Below, one piece after another: positions 8,252 through 14,754 of a DNA stretch of 33,365 nt. The stretch comes from CANNBR01 sp964592275 (GTDB taxonomy: Bacteria; Babelota; Babeliae; Babelales; CAIQNR01). The DNA is taken from positions 1-33,365 of the forward strand of contig CAZQDJ010000010.1 of the NCBI GenBank assembly GCA_964592275.1, given 5' to 3'. The first letter of the stretch is position 1; every line of letters begins with the position of its first letter. The notes under the pieces were generated by a model, which saw nothing but the letters and a program-made list of their open reading frames with translations, ran no database searches and was not told the origin of the DNA. Position numbers and translations under genes: made by a program.

Positions 8252-8507
8252 AAAATTAATAGATAAAGAAAAATCACATGGCATGGATGCCAAAAACTTC
8301 TTTTAAAAAAACATTGAAGTCCTTCTATTCCAAGCATTGTTAACTTTTTGAAGTAGGCCATGTGCCCGACTTTGCATAAAGCTACGTCGTAGCACCACGC
8401 CTTAGCCTCGAAGATCACGACGTAGTTTTAACGAAGTTGGATGGCGACGGCGGGTGGATTGCCACACAAGCTCGCAATGACAGTGATTTTCTTTATCTAT
8501 TAATTTT
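8252..8507. mobile_element. MITE-like non-coding element with 25-bp terminal inverted repeats
   Basis: The left arm 8252-8277 (starts AAAATTAATAGATAAAG, ends AATCAC) is the reverse complement of the right arm 8483-8507, with a single A length difference. The 205-bp interior encodes nothing convincing. It holds a second inverted repeat, CTACGTCGT (around 8382-8390) with ACGACGTAG (around 8418-8426). It also holds GGATTGCCAC followed by GCTCGCAATGAC, which resembles the GTCATTGCGAGC...GGCAATCC motif that I recall from interspersed repeats in several bacterial phyla. The right arm ends 4 bp before the pilB stop codon. No target duplication is obvious. This element fills the tamB-pilB gap (8205-8511). 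Confidence 0.6.
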
Positions 8508-8511
8508 GAAC

Positions 8512-10218
8512 CTATTGATCAATACCTTCGTCATACGCAGTGGCAACAGAAAGAACTTCTTCAATACTTGTAAGCCCTTGCTCCACTTTTCTTACCCCAT
8601 CTTGAAGCAATACAACCATGCCATCCTTTACTGCTTGTTTACGCAAAACAGTTGTTGCAGCTCGCTCCATCGTCAATCGAGCGACTTCATCTGACATGAC
8701 CATGATCTCAAAAAGAGATAAGCGCCCTTTGTACCCCGACTCACACTCATCACACGCTTTAGGACGATAAAAAACTATTTTCTTACCTTCTTCTGATTTT
8801 ATACCAAGATTTTTTAAAAGTTCTGGCGAAGGGGTATATGCCTCTTTAGATTTTTGACACAACCTTCTGACAAGCCGTTGCCCAATAACTCCAACAATCG
8901 ATGAGGCAATAAGAAACGGTTCAATCCCCATATCAATCAAACGAGTGATAGTTGCAGGAGCGCTATTAGTATGAATAGTGCTCAGTACCACATGACCAGT
9001 AAGTGCTGCTTGAATAGCAATTTGCGCTGTTTCACCATCACGCGTTTCCCCGATCATCACAATATCAGGATCTTGCCGTAAAATTGCTCGCAAAGCGATG
9101 GCAAACGTAAGGCCTGCTTTTTCGGTTACTTGTACTTGAGAGATACCGTTCAGTTGGTATTCAACTGGATCTTCAACGGTCACAATGTTTACTGTTGGTT
9201 CATTTAATCGACTGAGAATGGAATACAATGTGGTTGTTTTACCAGAACCGGTTGGTCCTGATACCAAAATAATACCGTTAGGACTTCCGATGATTTTTAA
9301 AATTCTTTCAAAATCGTGAGGACTGAAACCAAGTTTTTCAAGCGCAGCAAAACCTTTTTCTTTATCCAAAATACGCATTACAATTTTTTCACCAAAAATA
9401 ACCGGTAGCAAGTTCACACGAATATCAAAACGCTTATCAGAAACACGAATTTCTATACGACCATCTTGCGGCTTTCTTTTTTCTGCAATGTTCATTCCCG
9501 CCATAATTTTAACACGTGAAATAACAGCTCCCTGAACCCGTTTTGGCATTGTCATAAATTGACGCATGATACCATCAATACGATACCGCACACGAATCTC
9601 TTTTTCTTCCGGCTCAATATGAATATCAGAAGCTTCCATTTTTACTGCCTGGAGAAGAACATAGTTCACCAACTTAATAATAGGAGCATCATTTGCACTA
9701 CTTAAAATATCTCGCTCATCAATTTCACCAAACGAAAGACCGGCAACATCAGACTCTTCTTCAAGATCTTCCATCATCTGATCAGTGCCTTCAAGGGGAT
9801 AATAATGATTAAGTGCGTCAAAAATAATTTTTTGAGGGGCAACTGCTATGTTTACTTGATTACCAAAAAGTAAGGTCAAATCATCAATAGGTTGGAAGTT
9901 CATCGGATTTGCAACAACAAGCACCAAATCTGCTTTATCTTTTATGGGAATAATGCTGTTTTCTCGTAAAAATTTCAGAGGAACTTTTGAAAGTAATGAA
10001 TGATCTGCCATTTCATCAGAAATTTTTTCAATATAAGGTAATTCAGACTGTTTTGCATAAGCACGAGCAATAGCTTCTTGGGAAACAAATCTTTTTTCTT
10101 GAAGATAACGAACCAAAGGCACTTTTTCTTTATGTGCTTCTTGTTCATACTCCGCTAATACCTGAACAGATAAAGCTCCGTCTTCAACTAAGATTTGTCC
10201 AACCGTTTTTTTTATCAT
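8512..10218 (-). CDS. pilB: PilB/GspE-type assembly ATPase (type IV pilus or type II secretion)
   Basis: A 568-residue hexameric ATPase that powers pilus or pseudopilus extension from the cytoplasmic face. An N-terminal MshEN/GspE-N domain comes first (MIKKTVGQILVEDGAL onward). Then come the secretion ATPase core with Walker A GPTGSGKT (321-328), Asp box TVEDPVEYQ, Walker B region DPDIVMIGETRDGETA (from 384) and His box GHVVLSTIHTN. The zinc-binding tetracysteine loop is degenerate: LCQKSKE has only one Cys where CxxC is usual, while ACDEC keeps both. Start 10218 is chosen over 10290 because GGGGA precedes it and because the usual N-terminal motif begins there. No pilC, pilM or pilin gene is nearby, so the exact machine cannot be assigned. 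Confidence 0.93.
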   Translation of the reverse strand: MIKKTVGQILVEDGALSVQVLAEYEQEAHKEKVPLVRYLQEKRFVSQEAIARAYAKQSELPYIEKISDEMADHSLLSKVPLKFLRENSIIPIKDKADLVLVVANPMNFQPIDDLTLLFGNQVNIAVAPQKIIFDALNHYYPLEGTDQMMEDLEEESDVAGLSFGEIDERDILSSANDAPIIKLVNYVLLQAVKMEASDIHIEPEEKEIRVRYRIDGIMRQFMTMPKRVQGAVISRVKIMAGMNIAEKRKPQDGRIEIRVSDKRFDIRVNLLPVIFGEKIVMRILDKEKGFAALEKLGFSPHDFERILKIIGSPNGIILVSGPTGSGKTTTLYSILSRLNEPTVNIVTVEDPVEYQLNGISQVQVTEKAGLTFAIALRAILRQDPDIVMIGETRDGETAQIAIQAALTGHVVLSTIHTNSAPATITRLIDMGIEPFLIASSIVGVIGQRLVRRLCQKSKEAYTPSPELLKNLGIKSEEGKKIVFYRPKACDECESGYKGRLSLFEIMVMSDEVARLTMERAATTVLRKQAVKDGMVVLLQDGVRKVEQGLTSIEEVLSVATAYDEGIDQ

Positions 10219-10393
10219 GTTTTCCCCGTCTAGCTTATTTTCTCTGATTTTTTTAGGCTCGCTTTTGGTCAAGATAGCAGACTCGCACAAATGTTGGTAG
10301 ATCCAATCCGCATTGCAGCACCCAAACTGATATGGTATCCTACAAAATTATTTTGAAACTAGCCCTATCCCCCTACAATCGAGAAGGTTCTGT

Positions 10394-11335
10394 ATGCGTT
10401 TTTCGTCCTCCGCACTTTCCTTTTCCCTACTTTGCCTATTGCCAGGTTGGGCAATTACTACTCATTCTATTAAAGAATTTGAGTCTGACACGCAAGCAAC
10501 CGCCACGAATACTTCATTTCTTTTTTCACCAGAAGCTTCCATTAAAGAAGCCCCTACTTTTTTAATACAAAAAAAACTGTCTCGTAAAGAAAAAGACGGA
10601 CTTAAAAAACAATTTAAAAAAATAAATTCTGGAAAATCAGTAAGACTCATGACAGAGGAAGAGCTGCGCACCACTGCAGATATCTGCCTTGCATTACAAT
10701 GGTACGATCAATCATTATCCTACTTAAAAAAACTAGAAAAAAAGACCAAAAACACTACCATTGCAAAAAATGTAAAACTTGAAATAGCAGATATTAATTT
10801 CCAAGAGGGAAACTTAAAAACTGCTGCAAAATTATATGATGATTACATCAATCTCTATCCTGGAGATAAAGAAAAAGCAGCATACGCAAAATACAAAGGC
10901 ATCCTCAGTAATTTTTATTGCATGCTTACAAAAGATCGCGATCAAACAACTACCCATAAAACAATCGCTCTTGCAAATGCATTTTTAGAAAGTAATAGCA
11001 CCCTCTTTAAAAAATATACCTACGATGTCCAATCAATACGGAGCCACTGTTTTACTCGTCTTTACGAACATGACACAACGATCTTTGATTTTTATCTTAA
11101 GAAAGAAAGCTTTAAAGCAGCTGAACATCGACTTTCCAGCATGCGTAACGAACTCCTTTCTAAGCGCCCTGATCTTGAACCACGCTTTTTAGAATGCGAA
11201 ATCCGTATGGCACAAGCACAACATGATACACCTCGAGTAACTCGAGTTTCAAAAGAACTTGAAACTCGCTTTCCTGAAGAGGTTCGCATGGCACAAGCTA
11301 AAAAAGTTATTCCTAACTATGTTTCTCGTTTTTAA
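10394..11335 (+). CDS. BamD-like TPR protein of the outer-membrane assembly machinery
   Basis: A 313-residue exported protein; the ribosome site GAGAAGG lies 6 nt before ATG. A hydrophobic N-terminus (SALSFSLLCLLPGWA) leads to a Lys-rich linker and then TPR units: YDQSLSYLKKLEKKTKN, FQEGNLKTAAKLYDDYINLY, AKYKGILSNFYCMLTKDRDQ, FYLKKESFKAAEHRLSSM. The order agrees with BamD/YfiO, including the DRDQ-type segment after the third repeat, an ANAFLESNS...YTYD stretch, and a final helix pair ending ELETRFPE. BamD is normally a lipoprotein. Here the only N-terminal Cys (residue 14, preceded by SLL) does not fit a lipobox, so it may be periplasmic. A general TPR protein is the alternative. yraN follows after 3 nt. 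Confidence 0.6.
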   Translation: MRFSSSALSFSLLCLLPGWAITTHSIKEFESDTQATATNTSFLFSPEASIKEAPTFLIQKKLSRKEKDGLKKQFKKINSGKSVRLMTEEELRTTADICLALQWYDQSLSYLKKLEKKTKNTTIAKNVKLEIADINFQEGNLKTAAKLYDDYINLYPGDKEKAAYAKYKGILSNFYCMLTKDRDQTTTHKTIALANAFLESNSTLFKKYTYDVQSIRSHCFTRLYEHDTTIFDFYLKKESFKAAEHRLSSMRNELLSKRPDLEPRFLECEIRMAQAQHDTPRVTRVSKELETRFPEEVRMAQAKKVIPNYVSRF

Positions 11336-11338
11336 TCA

Positions 11339-11692
11339 ATGACTCGTCTTCTTGGGGCTGCAGGAGAAACAAAAGTAGTCAACTACTTATTACAAGATGG
11401 TTTTACCATTATTGAACGCAATTATCGCGTCCGCGCAGGAGAAGTAGATATTATCGCACAAAAAAAAGAACTTCTGATCTTTGTAGAAGTAAAAACACGA
11501 GCATTAAAAACAGAAGCGCTTTCTGAAGTGATTACTCGATCAAAACAAAAAAAAATCATTTTTACTGCAAAACATTTTCTTGTTACTCATCAGTATAAAA
11601 ATCACCTCTACCGATTTGATGTCGCTCTTGTTGAAGGGCATGACCTCACGATCACCTATATTCCAAATGCTTTTTCAGAAAATCCTTGGTAA
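11339..11692 (+). CDS. yraN: YraN/UPF0102 family endonuclease-fold protein
   Basis: A 117-residue protein with the restriction-endonuclease-like core of UPF0102. GAAGETKVVNYLLQDGF (6-22) is the N-terminal helix, NYRVRAGEVDIIA (28-40) carries the Glu-Val-Asp, and LIFVEVKTR (46-54) the Glu-x-Lys. The length matches the family. The function is not settled; a Holliday-junction-like or DNA-repair nuclease role is often suggested. The start is 3 nt after the upstream stop, so it is probably co-transcribed with the BamD-like gene. Confidence 0.9.
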   Translation: MTRLLGAAGETKVVNYLLQDGFTIIERNYRVRAGEVDIIAQKKELLIFVEVKTRALKTEALSEVITRSKQKKIIFTAKHFLVTHQYKNHLYRFDVALVEGHDLTITYIPNAFSENPW

Positions 11693-11700
11693 AGACTATT

Positions 11701-11741
11701 AATCTTTAAAAAACCCCTTACACTAAGCTCTTTTAAAGATT
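11701..11741. repeat. perfect 11-bp inverted repeat
   Basis: AATCTTTAAAA (11701-11711) and TTTTAAAGATT (11731-11741) are exact reverse complements with 19 bases between. They lie between yraN and the next gene. No T-run follows, so it is not a standard terminator. It could be an operator or an RNA hairpin in the leader of the gene at 11761. Confidence 0.45.
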
Positions 11742-11760
11742 ATGCATAAAGGAATTTCTC

Positions 11761-12117
11761 ATGAAAAAGGCACTCGTAAGTATTATCTGCATCACATCAC
11801 TCGGACTACAATGCTCTGATACCCCCCAAGATAAATCTAATTTTGCTATTCAATCATTTTCTTCTTTTGAATCACCAGAAGAAAACGATACTGATAATTG
11901 TCTTTCTGCTCACGATGAGATCGATCTCGAATTTCACAGAAACCGTGATTCTAAAATAGCTGCACTTTATCAATCAAAAGAATCTATTCGTCGCGAAAAA
12001 TCAAAACTCATTGCACATGCATCTAATCCTGAAAATCGCCCCACTACTTCTAAAAAAGAAAAACCTCTCTTTTGGTACACAGCCCCTAATGGCAAATTAA
12101 CCTATGGATCTTATTAA
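11761..12117 (+). CDS. small secreted hydrophilic protein, unknown
   Basis: A 118-residue protein with a signal-peptide-like start (MKKALVSIICITSLGLQC). The Cys could be lipidated, but LGLQC is not a standard lipobox. The rest is hydrophilic and probably disordered, rich in Ser, Glu, Asp and Lys, ending FWYTAPNGKLTYGSY. The ribosome site AAAGGAA precedes the ATG. The next gene starts 2 nt after the stop, so the two form a pair. I recognise no family. Confidence 0.65.
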   Translation: MKKALVSIICITSLGLQCSDTPQDKSNFAIQSFSSFESPEENDTDNCLSAHDEIDLEFHRNRDSKIAALYQSKESIRREKSKLIAHASNPENRPTTSKKEKPLFWYTAPNGKLTYGSY

Positions 12118-12119
12118 AA

Positions 12120-12368
12120 ATGCGTATTTTTATACTACTCATGCTACTTGCGCATAAAATAACCGATCTCTCTGCTTCTGATTACCAATTAGATATTGAT
12201 TATTGGCACCTAATGATTCAAGAACAACAGAATATGGAAAACAATGAAAAATCACATTTCATTATAAATGAAATTCTATACGATAATGACTCTGATACAG
12301 AATCCTACACTACATGCATAATACATCCTTCACCTACAGAATCCGATTCTGAGCTAGACACATATTAA
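12120..12368 (+). CDS. small secreted acidic protein, unknown
   Basis: An 82-residue product with a hydrophobic N-terminus (RIFILLMLLAHKITDLSAS) and a mature part that is strongly acidic, ending DSDTESYTTC and then ESDSELDTY. It sits 2 nt after the preceding secreted protein and is convergent with prmC, only 20 bp away. No family is recognised; the tandem placement suggests shared expression. Confidence 0.55.
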   Translation: MRIFILLMLLAHKITDLSASDYQLDIDYWHLMIQEQQNMENNEKSHFIINEILYDNDSDTESYTTCIIHPSPTESDSELDTY

Positions 12369-12388
12369 AGGACAATGTCTAAATAATT

Positions 12389-13276
12389 CTACCAGCCGCT
12401 AACAACTCGGTCTCTTTCCGCGCTATCAGTAAGTATCTTTACTGTGCCAAATCCAGCATCGATGAACATTGTTTGCACTACGATTCCTTGGTCGTACCCA
12501 ATTTCGATCATAAATCGCGGTATTCCAAGAACAGTTAAAGGAGAGTGTCTGGTAAGGTATGTAGGAGCTGTTCTTACCAATGACTGAATAATCGCAAGAC
12601 CGTGATTAGCAGCAACAAGCGCACCACGATCTTCCCAACGGGACACCATGGGAGAAAGTTCATGCCATACATCTGGATTAATATAGGGAGGATTGGAAAC
12701 TATGAGATCGAAGGGAACATCTTGATTAAGACCTTCAAAAAGATCTGATTTAAAAAATCGTACATTTTTTATGTGATTATGAGCAGCGTTTTTTTCTGCA
12801 AGGGTAAGTGCTGTATCAGAGATATCAACACCATACACGGTCGAGTTAGGTAAAGCTTTGGCAAGCCAGAGAGCGATACAACCTGAACCAGTACACATGT
12901 CTAAAATTCGTAAAGGAGTATGCGCAAGAGGGGTGAGACTACTAATGAGATTAAAACACCATTCTTCCGTTTCTGGGCGAGGGATAAGAGTTGGCGCTTC
13001 AACAAGAATTTCAAGAGGACCAAAATCAACTGACCCTAATAAATATTGAAGGGGATACTGCTCTACCGTATGCGCATGAATCCAAGCATGTAATTGTTGA
13101 AGTTGTTGAGAAGTTAAAGAAAGAGAATTTTCTGTAATTAATTGAGTACGATTTTTTTTTGTAACTCCCTCTAAAAACCACCAGGCAACCATCTGAGCAT
13201 GCCGATTATTTTCATACAATGGCTCAAGAAGCAGGATTATTTCGTAAAGGACTGTTTTTGTTAATTTTGTAATCAT
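12389..13276 (-). CDS. prmC: peptide chain release factor N5-glutamine methyltransferase PrmC (HemK)
   Basis: PrmC methylates the Gln of the GGQ motif in release factors RF1 and RF2 using S-adenosylmethionine. The N-terminal helical substrate-recognition domain contains PLQYLLGSVDFGPLEI (75-90) and LIPRPETEEW (97-106). SAM motif I is LDMCTGSGCIALWLA (125-139), and the catalytic motif NPPY is at 195-198. The length of 295 is normal for the family. It lies 4 bp downstream of a small secreted protein gene on the same strand. Confidence is high from NPPY plus the IPRPET signature. Confidence 0.96.
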   Translation of the reverse strand: MITKLTKTVLYEIILLLEPLYENNRHAQMVAWWFLEGVTKKNRTQLITENSLSLTSQQLQQLHAWIHAHTVEQYPLQYLLGSVDFGPLEILVEAPTLIPRPETEEWCFNLISSLTPLAHTPLRILDMCTGSGCIALWLAKALPNSTVYGVDISDTALTLAEKNAAHNHIKNVRFFKSDLFEGLNQDVPFDLIVSNPPYINPDVWHELSPMVSRWEDRGALVAANHGLAIIQSLVRTAPTYLTRHSPLTVLGIPRFMIEIGYDQGIVVQTMFIDAGFGTVKILTDSAERDRVVSGW

Positions 13277-13280
13277 ACTA

Positions 13281-13514
13281 TTAAGCTAAAGTCTCAAGAT
13301 TTTTAAGTTGTTGTAACAAGTCAGTAAATTGATTATTTAATGCTTCTTCTTCCTGTATAAGCTTGGGCAGTGATTGAGAAACTTCTGGTAAATTCTTGCT
13401 CTTTGGTAATCCGAGAATAGCAGCTCGTGCATCAAGCATTTGTTGATATTCAGGATTAGTAGAAGCATTAAGTGAACTGCTTATTGCTAAAAAAGCTAAG
13501 AGAAAAATTTTCAT
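13281..13514 (-). CDS. small secreted protein, unknown
   Basis: A 77-residue protein with a signal peptide (MKIFLLAFLAISSSLNAS) and a short helical mature part rich in Gln, Leu and Glu, probably coiled-coil (EEEALNNQFTDLLQQLKNLE). ATG 13514 is preferred to 13520 because GGGGG sits 7 nt before 13514 and almost touches 13520. The stop lies 4 bp before prmC, so the two are probably co-transcribed. No family is recognised. Confidence 0.6.
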   Translation of the reverse strand: MKIFLLAFLAISSSLNASTNPEYQQMLDARAAILGLPKSKNLPEVSQSLPKLIQEEEALNNQFTDLLQQLKNLETLA

Positions 13515-13625
13515 ATTCATACCCCCGAAGATTTTTGTATAATTGTTTTTACTGTACTAGCATTCCTAGAGTAGAAAATTTTTTCAAGAACCTTCTAAAA
13601 CAATTTTTGAAAAATAAACAAACTC

Positions 13626-14135
13626 TTATACAAAAATCAGCTCGACCGCTTTACGGATTTCTGCATCAACCTGCTCTTTGCTTTCTTTAAATCGCGCAAG
13701 CACATAGTCGGGAACTTCGTCTTTGTTTTCTGGGCGACCAATACCAAAACGTAGGCGCCAAAACTCCTGCCCATAGACACCAATGATCGACTTTAAACCA
13801 TTATGCCCTTTAGCACTTCCACCTTCTTTAATTGAAAGATGACCAAAAGGTTTTTCAAGTTCATCATGCACCACAAGAAGTTGTTTGTTGGTGATTCCTT
13901 TTTTTTGTAAAAAAGAACAGACGCGACCAGAGTTATTCATAAATGTTTGAGGCTTGATAACGATAACAGAAGTATCATGTATACGAACTTCTGCGTATTC
14001 CATTTCATCACGTTTTTTCCACGTGCCTCCATCAAGAGCTACAAGCTCATCGACAATGCGAAAGCCAATATTATGACGTGTATAAAAATACTGAGGGCCA
14101 GGATTACCCAGCCCTATTATTGCTTTATAATTCAT
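13626..14135 (-). CDS. pth: peptidyl-tRNA hydrolase
   Basis: Pth releases peptides from peptidyl-tRNA that drops off the ribosome. The N-terminal signature IGLGNPGPQYFYTRHNIGF (7-25) contains the catalytic His21. KPQTFMNNSG and VVHDELEKPFG carry the other conserved residues, and GGSAKGHNGLKSI the substrate-binding loop. LRFGIGRP and DYVLARF complete the family pattern. At 169 residues it is slightly short, with the C-terminal helix ending at VELIFV. It lies 14 bp after ompH/skp. Confidence 0.97.
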   Translation of the reverse strand: MNYKAIIGLGNPGPQYFYTRHNIGFRIVDELVALDGGTWKKRDEMEYAEVRIHDTSVIVIKPQTFMNNSGRVCSFLQKKGITNKQLLVVHDELEKPFGHLSIKEGGSAKGHNGLKSIIGVYGQEFWRLRFGIGRPENKDEVPDYVLARFKESKEQVDAEIRKAVELIFV

Positions 14136-14149
14136 GTAGATCTGTAGTA

Positions 14150-14680
14150 CTATTTTTTTAATGTTGTAGATGCAGCAGGAGTAGTTTTATCCATTTCATT
14201 TATAATAAGTGCTGTAACATCATGTTCAGGCTTTACATGCAAAGCGCCAGGAATAACGATATCAAAGTTCATTTTTTTACAAATGGTTTGAATTTTTTTA
14301 ACCAAAACTTCTTCAACTGCACGCATTTCACGTTCTGCATATGCTTGCAAACCTTGTTGCTTAACTTCAATTTTACCTTTAAGTTCAGCCAGTTTTTCGT
14401 GATGCTGTTGTTGCGCTGTAGCAGTCATATCTTTACCACCTTGCTGAAGCTTTTCAACTGTTTTTGTATAACTAGTTTTAAGCTCTTCTATTTCAGCCCC
14501 TCTTTTATGTATTTCAACTTCAATTCTTTTTTGTTCAGCAGCAAAATCTTTTGATTTTTGCGCAATTTCAGGAATGTTTATAACTACCACTCTTGGACAT
14601 GATCCAACGGTAACTCCCGCATTAACCATTGAAACAGTAGAAAGTAATAAAATAGTTAAAAATCTTACATTTTTTATCAT
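14150..14680 (-). CDS. OmpH/Skp-like periplasmic chaperone
   Basis: Skp holds unfolded outer-membrane proteins in the periplasm. This 176-residue protein has a signal peptide (ending STVSMVNA), a first beta-strand RVVVINIPEIAQ, and a long charged helical hairpin (AEQKRIEVEIHKRGAEIEEL through AEREMRAVEEVLVKKIQTI). It ends with a short strand MNFDIVIPG, the usual OmpH layout. Together with the BamD-like, TamB and SurA-like genes in the window it fits outer-membrane protein assembly. pth follows immediately. Confidence 0.85.
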   Translation of the reverse strand: MIKNVRFLTILLLSTVSMVNAGVTVGSCPRVVVINIPEIAQKSKDFAAEQKRIEVEIHKRGAEIEELKTSYTKTVEKLQQGGKDMTATAQQQHHEKLAELKGKIEVKQQGLQAYAEREMRAVEEVLVKKIQTICKKMNFDIVIPGALHVKPEHDVTALIINEMDKTTPAASTTLKK

Positions 14681-14754
14681 TTGAAAAATCCTTTTTTATA
14701 TCAATAAGACCATTAAAAACTAGAAAGACAACTCTATAATTATTACTAATAATG

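Noticed and set aside
8437..8694. Plus-strand open frame over the pilB end and the repeat element
   Set aside because: It runs across the terminal repeat and the antisense of pilB, has no ribosome site, and resembles no protein.
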